A stretch of DNA of 64,000 nucleotides from positions 744,001 through 808,000 of the forward strand of contig NZ_JAINRD010000001.1 in assembly GCF_020400605.1 (NCBI RefSeq). Direction: 5' to 3'. Shown one piece after another: positions 53,226 through 63,524 of the stretch. The first letter of the stretch is position 1, and each line of letters opens with the position of its first letter. Under the pieces are notes generated by a model. The model did not search any database and was not told the DNA's origin. It saw nothing but the letters and a program-made list of their open reading frames with translations. The DNA comes from Streptomyces aculeolatus. Its GTDB lineage: Bacteria > Actinomycetota > Actinomycetes > Streptomycetales > Streptomycetaceae. The translations under genes were made by a program, and so were the position numbers.

Positions 53226-53962
53226 TGCTCGCTGACCGGGCTGTCCGAGGACGTCGCCCCGTCCTCGCCCGGCGTGCCTTCGGCGGCGTCGCCGGTGGCG
53301 CCGGCGTCCGCCGGCGTCGAGGAGTCGTCGGTGCCGGTGCCGTCCGCGCCCTCGGCGGCGTCCGTGCCCGTGTCGGCGTCCTCGCCGGACTCGCCGGGCT
53401 CGCCCGCGCCCGGCTCGGCGTCGGGGGAGGAGGTCCCGGTCTCCAGCGGGCTCGGCGACTCGGTGGCGGCCCACGGCGCGTACTCGCCGTCGTCCGCGAC
53501 GATGAACGCGGCCAGCTCCACCTCGCCCTCCCCGCTGAACTCGAACGCGAGCTTCTTCGTCGCGCCGTGCCCGGCGTCGTGCCCGTCGGGCAGCACCGCG
53601 GAGGCGTGGCCCTCGCCGCCCAGCATCACCGAGCCGCCCGCCGGCACCACCACGCCGCCCCGGCCGTTCCTGCCGGACAGCTCCAGCTCCTCGCCGCTGT
53701 CCGCGAGCGTCAGCCGCTGGAGCGCCTGGTCCCGGTCGCCGTTGTTGAAGATGCGCGCGGAGACCGCGGCCGGCCCGTCGGCCTCCGCCGGCGTGATGAC
53801 CACCGCGTTCTGGATCCTGATGTCGCCGGCGGTGACACGCGCGTTGTCGGGGTTGATCTTCAGGGTCTCGGCGTTGTTGCCCGCCCCGCACGCGGTGAGG
53901 ACGGCGAGCGAGAGAGCGAGGGCGGTCGCGGCGAGCGTGCCGCGTCGAATGCTGCTGCTCAC
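53222..53962 (-). CDS. Lipoprotein, possible PCu(A)C/DUF461-like domain
   Basis: 246-aa secreted lipoprotein: signal with lipobox VLTAC (Cys about 25), then a beta-rich domain (IRIQNAVVITPAEADGPAAVSARIFNNGD) reminiscent of DUF461 copper chaperones, though the His/Met copper ligands are not evident. The C-terminal 80 residues are acidic Gly/Glu/Asp/Thr low complexity. GTG 53962. Its stop codon is provided by the MITE, so the original end may have been longer. Located between phoP and carD. Confidence 0.75.
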   Translation of the reverse strand: MSSSIRRGTLAATALALSLAVLTACGAGNNAETLKINPDNARVTAGDIRIQNAVVITPAEADGPAAVSARIFNNGDRDQALQRLTLADSGEELELSGRNGRGGVVVPAGGSVMLGGEGHASAVLPDGHDAGHGATKKLAFEFSGEGEVELAAFIVADDGEYAPWAATESPSPLETGTSSPDAEPGAGEPGESGEDADTGTDAAEGADGTGTDDSSTPADAGATGDAAEGTPGEDGATSSDSPVSEH

Positions 53963-54520
53963 GGCGGCGGCATCTCCTTGGACGTGAAGGCCGGTTCGGC
54001 TTGGCTGCGGTGACGTTGGTGCTGGAGGGAACAGTACCGACCCCCTTCTGAGGGCACGGACCCGACCCGCCCTCTCGCCTCCCGCGCGCCTTCGCCGGGG
54101 GTCGCGCGTACGGCAGTGCTAATGCCCGGCAATATTCGCGTGGGAAGCGGTGTTGGAAGTACCGGGGGAAGAGCTGCGGAGGGAGATCGGGGATATCGAT
54201 CACAGCCTGCGTGATCAATTCCGGGAATCCGGCCGGATTCATTCGTGATCGGCCGAACGGAGCAGCACGACTTCACCGGCCGACTCCGACAAATCGGGAC
54301 GATCGCCGCTCTGTCGAACCTTCCGGCGGCAGGTGGCCTGCGCGTTTCGGGTTTCCCGCAGAGGCCATCCGACCTGCAGAAACCGTGATTCCGGCAGCGG
54401 CCGAAGCACGTTCCAGGGTCGCTTGTCAAGCCCCGAGACGGGCCCTGACCTGCGAAAACGCCATTCAGAAGCGGCCTGTGCCGTGTTACCCTGGATAGCC
54501 ACGGAAGGGGTACCTGTCAC
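53963..54520. other. Long intergenic region upstream of carD
   Basis: About 560 bp, noticeably lower in GC than the genes around it. No credible gene was seen. At 54198-54216 GATCAC-N7-GTGATC forms an inverted repeat that could be an operator. The divergent lipoprotein promoter should lie near 53970-54050 and the carD promoter at 54464-54492. Length and composition suggest regulated transcription or a small RNA, with no direct evidence. Confidence 0.4.
54464..54492 (+). promoter_or_regulatory. Candidate carD promoter
   Basis: TTCAGA (54464-54469), 17 bp, TACCCT (54487-54492), with TG one base before the -10 (extended -10). The implied 5' UTR is about 22 nt and contains GGAAGGGG. Confidence 0.5.
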
Positions 54521-55003
54521 ATGACGTTCAAGGTTGGCGACACCGTGGTCTATCCCCATCACGGGGCCGCGCTGATCGAGGCCATCGAAACTCGCCAGAT
54601 CAAAGGTGTGGACAAGACCTACTTGGTGCTGAAAGTCGCGCAGGGCGACTTGACGGTGCGCGTGCCGGCGGACAATGCCGAGTTCGTCGGGGTACGCGAT
54701 GTGGTTGGCCAGGAAGGGTTGGAGCGGGTCTTCGAGGTGCTGCGTGCGCCGTATGCGGAAGAGCCCACCAACTGGTCCCGGCGGTACAAGGCGAACCTGG
54801 AGAAGCTCGCTTCGGGCGACGTGATCAAGGTCGCGGAGGTCGTCCGGGATCTGTGGCGCCGGGAGCGCGAGCGCGGTCTCTCCGCCGGAGAGAAGCGGAT
54901 GCTCGCCAAGGCCCGTCAGATCCTGGTGAGTGAGCTGGCGCTGTGCGAGAGCACGAACGAGGACAAGGCGGAAGCGCTGCTCGACGAGGTGCTGGCGTCC
55001 TGA
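54521..55003 (+). CDS. carD: CarD-family RNA polymerase-binding regulator
   Basis: 160-aa CarD: N-terminal RNA-polymerase interaction domain ([23 protein letters not shown]) and C-terminal helical DNA-minor-groove domain ([28 protein letters not shown], with the conserved Trp). It stabilises open complexes at rRNA and other promoters. ATG 54521 follows GGAAGGGG. carD-ispD-ispF order is common in actinobacteria. Codon use is less GC-biased than in its neighbours, as expected of a highly conserved gene. Confidence 0.97.
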   Translation: MTFKVGDTVVYPHHGAALIEAIETRQIKGVDKTYLVLKVAQGDLTVRVPADNAEFVGVRDVVGQEGLERVFEVLRAPYAEEPTNWSRRYKANLEKLASGDVIKVAEVVRDLWRRERERGLSAGEKRMLAKARQILVSELALCESTNEDKAEALLDEVLAS

Positions 55004-55610
55004 ACGGCGCCTGACGTCGCCTCACGTCACGTCGGCGGTGCCCCCGGGCGCCGTGGCCGTGACGGCTGCGGCATCGCCCGATCGCCGGGCGTCGCCGTGG
55101 CTGCCCGGTGAGGTTGCGCGGCTGCGTTCTGTGCCACCGCGTCGGTGCCTGCTGTCGTCGTCCGGTGATCGGCTGCCGTTGCGTCGGCTGCCGTGGTACC
55201 GGCCGTCGGCTGTGCGGCGCGAAGCCGCGTGGCGTAAAAGCGCCCACTCTCCGTCGGTCCCGGTGTCGATCCCGACGCCGGCGTGTCGGCGCTGCCCGGT
55301 CACGTCCTACGTGGTCGTCCGTTTGTCCCCGCTCGTCCTTTCGCGTCATCCGACGGCCTGAAAGCGTGCCGGGTCTCGGGGCAGCCGTAGGCTCCTGCGC
55401 CACGCGTGCGTATGCTCGCGTGCGGCGCATCGGGCCGACGGCTGTCCCTTTTTTCATGTGGACACGCCGTGCCGGGCCCGGTGAGCTGCTGCGACCATGT
55501 GCGTCACGGAAGGGGGTCGCAGCGAGCTCCGCGGTGGGGGCACGAAGCACGTGCCCGGCACGCTTTTGGCCATACCCATGTCGTCCAAGGACACAAACCT
55601 GAACACCGCA
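55004..55610. other. Long non-coding stretch between carD and ispD
   Basis: About 600 bp without a convincing gene; open frames here lack ribosome sites and normal GC3. TATGCT near 55409 could be a -10. A six-T run at about 55448-55453 follows weak GGG/CCC pairing, possibly a poor carD terminator. ATG 55497 and ATG 55578 are in frame with ispD and could be its true start. Confidence 0.4.
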
Positions 55611-56420
55611 ATGTCTCCGTCAGGCTCGTCCGACTCGCCCGCCGCGTCCGTACGGACCCGGCCCGGCCACTCGGACCCGTCCGCCCCGCTCAGATGCGCC
55701 GCGGTGATCCCCGCCGCCGGCCGCGGCGTCCGGCTCGGCCCGGGCGCGCCCAAGGCCCTGCGCGCCCTCGGCGGCACGCCGATGCTCGTGCACGCCGTAC
55801 GCGCCCTCGCCCGGGCCCGCGCGGTGTCCCTGGTCGTCGTGGTCGGCCCGCCGGATGAGGCGGCGCAGGTGCGCACCCTGCTCGACGACCACCTGGGGCA
55901 GCTCGACTCGACCGAGGTCGTCGTCGTCCCCGGCGGCGACACCCGCCAGGACTCCGTACGCCTGGGCCTGGCGGCGCTCCCCGACGACGTCGGCGTCGTT
56001 CTCGTGCACGACGCCGCCCGCCCGCTCGTCCCGGTCGACACCGTGGAGGCCGTCGCCGAAGCGGTACGGGCCGGGGCGCCCGCCGTCGTACCGGCGCTGC
56101 CCGTCACCGACACCGTCAAGCAGGTCGTGCCCGGCGGCGAACCGGGCAGCCCGGAGCCGGTCGTCGCCACCCCCGAGCGCGCCGCCCTGCGCGCGGTCCA
56201 GACCCCGCAGGGCTTCGACCGCCGGGTGCTCGCCGAGGCGCACGAGAAGGTGCCCGCCGCCGGCGACGGCGCCACGGACGACGCGGGCATGGTGGAGCGG
56301 CTGGGCGTCGAGGTCGTGCTCGTACCCGGGCACGAGGAGGCGTTCAAGGTGACGCGGCCGCTGGACATGGTGCTGGCCGAGGCCGTGCTGGCGCGCAGGA
56401 GGGCGACGGATGCCTTCTGA
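55611..56420 (+). CDS. ispD: 2-C-methyl-D-erythritol 4-phosphate cytidylyltransferase
   Basis: Third step of the MEP isoprenoid pathway: forms CDP-methylerythritol from CTP. Conserved [21 protein letters not shown] binds [12 protein letters not shown] and TDTVKQV fit IspD. The start is uncertain: the domain begins about 25 residues after ATG 55611 and no clear ribosome site precedes any candidate (55497, 55578, 55611). It overlaps ispF by 11 bp, as is common for these successive but non-adjacent enzymes. Confidence 0.9.
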   Translation: MSPSGSSDSPAASVRTRPGHSDPSAPLRCAAVIPAAGRGVRLGPGAPKALRALGGTPMLVHAVRALARARAVSLVVVVGPPDEAAQVRTLLDDHLGQLDSTEVVVVPGGDTRQDSVRLGLAALPDDVGVVLVHDAARPLVPVDTVEAVAEAVRAGAPAVVPALPVTDTVKQVVPGGEPGSPEPVVATPERAALRAVQTPQGFDRRVLAEAHEKVPAAGDGATDDAGMVERLGVEVVLVPGHEEAFKVTRPLDMVLAEAVLARRRATDAF

Positions 56421-56985
56421 CGTGCCGCCTTCGCAGACCGGCCCGGCCGGCCCCGCCGGTGCTTCCGGTGCCCCCGGCGGGCCGGGTACGCCCGGTGCGT
56501 ACGGCGTGCTGCCGCGCATCGGCGTCGGCACCGACGTGCACGCCTTCGCGGCGGGGCGCGAGCTGTGGTGCGCCGGCCTGCTCTGGGAGGGCGAGAGCCA
56601 CGGCCTCGACGGCCACTCCGACGGCGATGTCGCGGCGCACGCCGCCTGCGACGCGCTCTTCTCCGCCGCGGGCCTCGGCGACCTCGGCGCGCACTTCGGC
56701 ACCGACCGCCCGGAGTGGTCCGGCGCCGCGGGCGTCGCGCTGCTCGGCGAGGCGGCCCGTATCGTCCGCGCGTCCGGCTTCCGCATCGGCAACGTCGCGA
56801 TCCAGGTGATCGGCGTCCGGCCGAAGATCGGCAAGCGGCGGGCGGAGGCGCAGGCGGCGCTGTCGGCGGCGGCCGGGGCGCCGGTGTCGGTCTCCGGCAC
56901 CACGACCGACGGCCTCGGGCTCACCGGCCGCGGCGAGGGCCTCGCGGCGGTCGCCACCGCGCTCGTCCTGCCGCCGCCCGGGTGA
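56410..56985 (+). CDS. ispF: 2-C-methyl-D-erythritol 2,4-cyclodiphosphate synthase
   Basis: MEP pathway zinc enzyme releasing CMP and forming the cyclodiphosphate. [11 protein letters not shown] carries the first metal ligands (DxH), [19 protein letters not shown] the other His and the fold signature, and [15 protein letters not shown] the CDP-binding end. Residues 1-33 are a Gly/Pro-rich extension absent from most IspF proteins; a later GTG (about 56508) is a possible start, but the overlap with ispD favours ATG 56410. Confidence 0.94.
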   Translation: MPSDVPPSQTGPAGPAGASGAPGGPGTPGAYGVLPRIGVGTDVHAFAAGRELWCAGLLWEGESHGLDGHSDGDVAAHAACDALFSAAGLGDLGAHFGTDRPEWSGAAGVALLGEAARIVRASGFRIGNVAIQVIGVRPKIGKRRAEAQAALSAAAGAPVSVSGTTTDGLGLTGRGEGLAAVATALVLPPPG

Positions 56986-57079
56986 CGCGATCTCCGCGCC
57001 GCCGCGCGGAAGGTCCGCGGCGCGCCGGTTGTTGGGTACGCAAGTAGTCCCACCCGACGCGCAACCGGAGGAGTCCCCC

Positions 57080-57493
57080 GTGTCTGTCGCCCTCTCCGAC
57101 AACCTCAAGCAGGTACTCGACGGCCAGGTCTTCGTCACCGTCGCCACCGTGCAGCCCGACGGCGCCCCGCAGGCATCGCCCGTCTGGGTGAAGCGCGACG
57201 GCGACGAACTGCTGTTCTGCACCACCGCCGAGCGCGTCAAGGCCCGCAACCTCAAGCGCGACGCACGGGTCAGCGTCGTCGTGATCGACCCGGCGGCCCC
57301 GTACAACTACGCCCAGGTCTACGGGACCGCGAGCGTCACCACCGAGGGCGGCCGGGAGCTGATCGACGAGCTGTCGGTGAAGTACACCGGCAAGGACTAC
57401 GACACCTTCAGCGGCGGCCACGGCGGCGACGGGACCCGGGTGGTCGTCCGCGTCACGCCGGAGAAGGTCTCGGGCCAGGGAAACCTGCACTGA
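57080..57493 (+). CDS. PPOX-class flavin/F420-dependent protein
   Basis: 137-aa split-barrel protein of the pyridoxamine-phosphate-oxidase-like superfamily: VFVTVATVQPDGAPQASPVWVKRDGDEL, then KARNLKRDARVSVVVIDP. In actinobacteria this type often binds deazaflavin F420. The cofactor cannot be decided here. GTG 57080 follows GGAGGAG. It is a standalone gene between ispF and cysS. Confidence 0.85.
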   Translation: MSVALSDNLKQVLDGQVFVTVATVQPDGAPQASPVWVKRDGDELLFCTTAERVKARNLKRDARVSVVVIDPAAPYNYAQVYGTASVTTEGGRELIDELSVKYTGKDYDTFSGGHGGDGTRVVVRVTPEKVSGQGNLH

Positions 57494-57546
57494 GGGCCTC
57501 CGCGGGCTATCCACGGGCTGGGGCCCTCGAGGGGCCCCGGCCCTAC

Positions 57547-57552
57547 TACCCT
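57547..57552 (+). promoter_or_regulatory. cysS -10 element, probable leaderless start
   Basis: TACCCT lies 6 nt before the GTG of cysS, so transcription probably begins at the start codon. No Shine-Dalgarno is present upstream, in agreement. Confidence 0.5.
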
Positions 57553-57558
57553 TGAGGC

Positions 57559-58959
<1,401 letters not shown>

Positions 58960-59061
58960 CCGCCCCGGACCGCGCGCGGTAGCCCCGTGGTGCCGCCCGG
59001 GGGACCGGGCGGCACACTCATGACGTAGAGAACGACGATCGCAGAAGCAGGTGGAGCTCCC

Positions 59062-60018
59062 ATGGCCGGGAACAGTCAGCGCCGAGGCCGCAGAACGGCG
59101 AGCAAGAAGGGCGCGACCAAGGGCAGCGGCGGCAAGGGCCGCCGCTCCCTCCAGGGCAAGGGCCCCACGCCGCCCGCCGAGCAGCGCCCCGGGCACGCCA
59201 AGCAGCGCGCCGCCCGGGTGCGGTCGAAGAAGGCCGCCTCCGGCCGCCCGTCCGGCGGCCGCCGCGGCGGCAAGGGCAGCAGCGAGCTGGTCGTCGGCCG
59301 CAACTCGGTGTACGAGGCGCTGCGCGACGGCGTGCCGGCGACGACGCTGTACGTCCAGCAGTACCTGGACAGCGACGACCGGGTGCGCGCCGCCCTCCAG
59401 CTCGCCGGCGACCGCGGCGACGTCCACCTGATGGAGGCCCCGCGCCCCGAGCTGGACCGGATGACGGACGGCCTCAACCACCAGGGCCTGGTGCTCCAGG
59501 TCCCGCCCTACGAGTACGCCCACCCCGAGGACCTGCTCGACGCCGCCGCCGAGGGCGCCGAGGACCTGCTGGCCGTCGCCCTCGACGGGGTCACCGACCC
59601 GCGCAACCTCGGCGCCGTGGTCCGCTCCGTCTCCGCCTTCGGCGGGCACGGCGTCGTCATCCCGGAGCGCCGGGCGGCGGGGATGACGGCGGGTGCGTGG
59701 AAGTCGTCGGCGGGCACGGCGGCCCGTACGCCGGTGGCGCGGGCGGGGAACCTCACCCGCGCCCTGGAGGCGTACCAGAAGGCCGGCGTGATGGTCGTCG
59801 GCCTGGCCGCCGACGGCGAGGCCGAGCTGCCGGAGCTGGACCTGCTGGACGGCCCGGTGTGCATCGTGGTCGGCAGCGAGGGCAAGGGCCTGTCGCGGCT
59901 GGTGGGGGAGACGTGCGACGTACGGGTGCGGATCCCGATGCCCGGCGGCGCGGAGTCGCTGAACGCGGGCGTCGCGGCCGGTGTGGTGCTGTACGAGGCG
60001 GCACGCCGGCGGGCGTGA
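59062..60018 (+). CDS. rlmB: 23S rRNA 2'-O-methyltransferase, RlmB/TrmH (SPOUT) family
   Basis: 318-aa SPOUT methyltransferase. N-terminal 75 residues are Lys/Arg/Gly-rich and disordered, then a substrate-binding domain ([17 protein letters not shown]) and the knotted catalytic domain with motifs [23 protein letters not shown] and [19 protein letters not shown]. coli RlmB methylates G2251; some actinobacterial relatives give thiostrepton resistance, but this copy sits in the housekeeping cysS neighbourhood. Confidence 0.93.
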   Translation: MAGNSQRRGRRTASKKGATKGSGGKGRRSLQGKGPTPPAEQRPGHAKQRAARVRSKKAASGRPSGGRRGGKGSSELVVGRNSVYEALRDGVPATTLYVQQYLDSDDRVRAALQLAGDRGDVHLMEAPRPELDRMTDGLNHQGLVLQVPPYEYAHPEDLLDAAAEGAEDLLAVALDGVTDPRNLGAVVRSVSAFGGHGVVIPERRAAGMTAGAWKSSAGTAARTPVARAGNLTRALEAYQKAGVMVVGLAADGEAELPELDLLDGPVCIVVGSEGKGLSRLVGETCDVRVRIPMPGGAESLNAGVAAGVVLYEAARRRA

Positions 60019-60144
60019 ACGCCGTACGGGGCGGCGCGTAGCGAAACGGCACGAGCCCCGGCGAACCGTGTGTTTGACCGGCCTCCGACACAAAAGGGCT
60101 GTGTCAGGCAGTGTCTTCATGGCGTGTCACTCGGTTAGTGGAGC

Positions 60145-62001
60145 GTGGACACCAGAACACCGCCCACCCCCACGGGTGGTAGCGCCCAGGAGCCCGAGGA
60201 CACCGGCCGGCTGACGATGGTGCGGGTGCCGAGCGAGCCTACCCGGATCAACGTCGACAACCCCAGTTTCCGGGTGCAGCTCGGGCCCTCGTCCCGCCGG
60301 ACGCTCGCCGCGGCGGCCGCACCGCTGTACGGCGGCGGGGGCGGGCTCGCCCCGGCCCTCGTGGGCGCGGGGGTCGGCGCGGGACTGGGCGCCGGCGCCG
60401 GGGGTATGGGCGCCGGGGGCGTGGGCGCCCGCGGCGCGGCGCGGCGGCGGGTTCCCGTCGTCTGGACCGGGCGCGTCGACGACACCGCGGCGGGGCGGCT
60501 GCTCCAGGCCGTCCCCCGGGGCGACGCCGCGCGGTACCCCGCGGGCGGCGCCGACGCGATGCCGACGCAGGTGCTGCCGCGCTATGACGACGGCACGCAG
60601 GTCCTCCCGCGCTACGACGACGGGACGCAGGTGCTGCCGCGCTACGACGACGGCACGCAGGTCCTCCCGCCCGTCGACGACGCCACCCAGCGCCTGCCCC
60701 GCATCGACCCCTCCGGCATGCCGCCGGGAGCCGCCGGGGACGCCACACAGCTGCTCCCGCGTGTCCCGGAGCCCGCCGGGCCCTACTCCCCCGCCGGGCC
60801 GGACGGCGCGTACGGTACCGGGCAGGACGGCTACGACGGGCCGTACGACCTGTACACCGAGCCCGCCGGGGCCGACCCCGGCACCGCCCGGGACGACGGC
60901 CGCCGCACCCAGCGCCACGGCGCCGACCCGGTGCGGCACGCCTACTACCCCGGGCGCCGGATGAACCTCGGCGTCGTCCTGCTCCCCCTGCGCATCGTCC
61001 TCGGCCTCGTCTCCCTCTACGCCGGCATGGGCAAGCTCAGCGACCCGCTGTTCTTCGACGGCGGCGAGAACGGCTCGATGCGGAGCTGGCTGGAGCGGAT
61101 GGACCCGTGGTTCGTCGCCCGGCCGCTGTACGACTTCGCCCTCGCGCACCCCGTCGGCACCGGCCTGACGGTGGCGTTCCTCCAGATCATCGTCGGCGTG
61201 CTGACGATCTGCGGGCTGTGGCAGCGGCTCGCCGCGGGCATCGGCGGGCTGCTCGCGCTCGGGCTGCTGGTGACGGTGGCGTGGCAGACGTCGTCCGCGT
61301 ACGACGCGACGGACGCCCTGTTCCTCGCCGCCTGGTCCCCGCTCGTGATCGCCGGCGCCCCCGTCTACTCCCTCGACGCCCGGCTCGCCGGCGAGGCCTG
61401 GCGGACGCTGGGGCCGCGCTCGGAGCTGTGGGAGCTGCGCCGCCGGGTGCTGCGCCGCGGGACGGTGCTGGCCACGGTGATCGTGGGCCTCGCGCTGCTG
61501 GTCGGGTCGATGCTGGGGGCGGCGGTGCGGTCGTCGAGCACGGTACGGGTACCGGGCCCCGACGAGCCGCCCGTCAACCACCTGCCGGGCACCCCGCTGC
61601 CCGCCACGCCCGGCGGCAAGGGCCGGGGCGGCGACGCGGGCTCGGCCACCCCGTCGCGGGACGGCTCCGCGGAGCCGGGCGGCGCGGAGTCCACCCCCGG
61701 TGCGGGCGCCGAGGCGGGCACGGAGGAGGCGGGTCCGGCGACGGAGTCGGGCAGCGTCCCCCCGGCGCAGCAGCCGGCGGCGCCCCGGGCGTCGCAGGCG
61801 CCGCCGCCCCCGTCCGCCGAGAACCCGGCGCCGCCGCCCTCCGGCACGGGGTCCGGCGCGGACCCGGGCACGGGCGCGGGGCCGGCGGAGTCGGGCGCGG
61901 ACGGTGCGGGGAGCACCGGGGGCGGCGGCCCGTCGGACGGCGGGTCGACGGGCGGCGGCGAGGAGAAGCCGAAGGGCTTGGTCGGCGGACTGCTGGGCTA
62001 G
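60145..62001 (+). CDS. DoxX-type membrane protein with long disordered ends
   Basis: 618-aa protein from GTG 60145. Residues 1-270 are cytoplasmic and low complexity, including three perfect and one degenerate TQVLPRYDDG copies. About 272-430 is a four-helix DoxX-like core (GVVLLPLRIVLGLVSLYAGMGKL, LTVAFLQIIVGVLTICGLW), followed by another helix near 440-460 and a 150-residue Pro/Gly/Ala tail ending GLVGGLLG. DoxX proteins are linked to redox or quinone functions. A hairpin GACACA/TGTGTC lies at 60087-60105 in the upstream region. Confidence 0.78.
   Translation: MDTRTPPTPTGGSAQEPEDTGRLTMVRVPSEPTRINVDNPSFRVQLGPSSRRTLAAAAAPLYGGGGGLAPALVGAGVGAGLGAGAGGMGAGGVGARGAARRRVPVVWTGRVDDTAAGRLLQAVPRGDAARYPAGGADAMPTQVLPRYDDGTQVLPRYDDGTQVLPRYDDGTQVLPPVDDATQRLPRIDPSGMPPGAAGDATQLLPRVPEPAGPYSPAGPDGAYGTGQDGYDGPYDLYTEPAGADPGTARDDGRRTQRHGADPVRHAYYPGRRMNLGVVLLPLRIVLGLVSLYAGMGKLSDPLFFDGGENGSMRSWLERMDPWFVARPLYDFALAHPVGTGLTVAFLQIIVGVLTICGLWQRLAAGIGGLLALGLLVTVAWQTSSAYDATDALFLAAWSPLVIAGAPVYSLDARLAGEAWRTLGPRSELWELRRRVLRRGTVLATVIVGLALLVGSMLGAAVRSSSTVRVPGPDEPPVNHLPGTPLPATPGGKGRGGDAGSATPSRDGSAEPGGAESTPGAGAEAGTEEAGPATESGSVPPAQQPAAPRASQAPPPPSAENPAPPPSGTGSGADPGTGAGPAESGADGAGSTGGGGPSDGGSTGGGEEKPKGLVGGLLG
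60565..60684 (+). repeat. In-frame 30-bp tandem repeat (4 units)
   Basis: Units at 60565, 60595, 60625 and 60655 of 30 bp each; the first three encode TQVLPRYDDG and the fourth is diverged (TQVLPPVDDA). Silent differences between units show the repeat is not brand-new. Copy number is likely to vary between strains. Confidence 0.85.
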
Positions 62002-62046
62002 GAGCGGGGCGTACGGGCCGGGGCCGGGCCTCCGGCCCCGTACGCC

Positions 62047-62769
62047 CTACCCCTGGCGCAGTTCCTTCGCGGCCTCCGTCAGGTCCTTCGCCGTGTCGAT
62101 GGCCCGCCAGTACGCCCCCTGCGGCAGCGGGAAGCCCGCCAGCCGCCGCTGCCGCGCCAGCCGCGGGAACGTGGCGCGCTCGTGGTCGCCGCGGTCCGGC
62201 AGCAGGTCGCGGAAGGCGGCGGAGAAGACGTACACGCCCGCGTTGATGAGATACGGCGACGGGGGCGCCTCGATGAAGTCGATGACGTGCCCGAACTGGT
62301 CCGTCTCCACCGCGCCCCAGGGCATGTTCGGCCGCGCCAGCGCCAGCGTGGCGTCCGCGCCCCGCTCCTGGTGGAACGCCGCCATCTCGGTCAGGGAGAA
62401 CCTGGTCCAGATGTCGCCGTTCGTCGCGTACCACGGCTCGTCGGGACGCGGCAGCGACGCCGCCGCGAACTTCAGCCCGCCGCCGCGCCCGAGGGGCTCC
62501 TTCTCGACCACGCAGCTCACCTTCAGCGGCAGCTCCGTGGTGTCCAGCCACTCCATCAGCACCTCGGCGAGGTGCCCGCAGGACACCACCGCGTCGGTGA
62601 CGCCCTCGGCCGCCAGCCACGCCAGTTGGTGCCCGATGATGGGCACGCCGGTGCCGGGGATCTCGACCATCGGCTTGGGCCGGTCGTCCGTGTACGGACG
62701 AAGCCGTGACCCCTGCCCACCGGCAAGGACCACGGCTTGAGTGGGTTGTGCTGCTGCGGCTGCGGTCAT
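62047..62769 (-). CDS. Sugar nucleotidyltransferase (NTP-transferase family)
   Basis: 240-aa enzyme with the nucleotide-binding signature VVLAGGQGSRLRPYTDDRPKPMVEI (residues about 13-37), followed by GHLAEVLMEWL, EKEPLGRGGGLKFA, the metal Asp in ATNGDIWTRF, and INAGVYVFS. It resembles glucose-1-phosphate thymidylyl- or mannose-1-phosphate guanylyltransferases without the C-terminal oligomerisation domain. Sugar unknown; cell-wall or glycan precursor synthesis is likely. ATG 62769; a GTG three codons earlier is possible. Confidence 0.88.
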   Translation of the reverse strand: MTAAAAAQPTQAVVLAGGQGSRLRPYTDDRPKPMVEIPGTGVPIIGHQLAWLAAEGVTDAVVSCGHLAEVLMEWLDTTELPLKVSCVVEKEPLGRGGGLKFAAASLPRPDEPWYATNGDIWTRFSLTEMAAFHQERGADATLALARPNMPWGAVETDQFGHVIDFIEAPPSPYLINAGVYVFSAAFRDLLPDRGDHERATFPRLARQRRLAGFPLPQGAYWRAIDTAKDLTEAAKELRQG

Positions 62770-62879
62770 ACCCCGCACCCTAACCGGCCGGTAGCAACAA
62801 GGCCGCGGGTGCGGGGTCCTGCGCTCCCGACCGGTACCGGACGCCCCTTCGGGCCCACCGGCCCGGGGGCTTACAGGGC

Positions 62880-63293
62880 CTACTGGGCCGTGACGACCCC
62901 GGACGCGAACGCGGTGTCGCACACCGGGCGCGAGAACGACTGCGCGCGGGCGACGCCGTACTTGGCGACCGCAGCCTCGCCCAGCGCGCGGGCGATGCCG
63001 GCGCAGTGCCGTGCGAGCGACGGCCGGGCGTGCACCTCGCGCTGCAACTGCGTGAGCGCGGCGCCGGGGTCCTTCTCCTGCAACTCGGCGATGAGCCGGT
63101 CCCGTAGCACTACCTGCGGGGCGCCGGCACCGGACTTGGCGGCGGCGCTCCGGGCGGAGGCGCTGAGCATCCGGGAGTCGGTCGAGGGCGACGCCCAGGG
63201 GACGGTGGCGACCGCGAGCGTACCCGACAGAACGAGTACGACGGGGAGGACGAATGCGATGGTTCTGCCGATACGGCGGGCTGCCTGTTTCAC
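62880..63293 (-). CDS. Secreted or membrane-anchored hypothetical protein
   Basis: 137 aa from GTG 63293. Basic N-terminus and hydrophobic signal (RIGRTIAFVLPVVLVLSGTLAVATV), then a helical domain with LIAELQEKDPGAALTQLQREVHARP and two Cys (ARHCAGIA, RPVCDTAF) likely to form a disulfide outside the cell. No family recognised. It lies 110 bp upstream of the nucleotidyltransferase on the same strand. Confidence 0.7.
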   Translation of the reverse strand: MKQAARRIGRTIAFVLPVVLVLSGTLAVATVPWASPSTDSRMLSASARSAAAKSGAGAPQVVLRDRLIAELQEKDPGAALTQLQREVHARPSLARHCAGIARALGEAAVAKYGVARAQSFSRPVCDTAFASGVVTAQ

Positions 63294-63444
63294 GAGGGCG
63301 ATGGTAGCGAGCGGTAGTGATTTGGCGACATTGCGTCACTCCAACGGGCGCGGTTGGCCGGGAAATTCGAATTCCGTGTTGACGCCCGTGTCGAACGAAG
63401 TGGCGGACTTTCCGACGCACTTGCAGATTCGGGCCGGAAAAGCA

Positions 63445-63486
63445 GAACGGCGCCGCGCCCTCGATGCCGAGGGTGCGGCGCCGTTC
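63445..63486. terminator. Strong hairpin terminator after msiK
   Basis: GAACGGCGCCGC (63445-63456) pairs with GCGGCGCCGTTC (63475-63486) and the loop adds CCCTC/GAGGG pairing. Located 38 bp after the msiK stop on its strand. Confidence 0.85.
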
Positions 63487-63524
63487 CGGAGGAACTGCCG
63501 GGTGACGCGGCTCAGTACGTCATG

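Noticed and set aside
55440..55455. Rho-independent terminator for carD
   Set aside because: There is a six-T run but the stem before it has only three clean pairs; left as a note in the gap entry.
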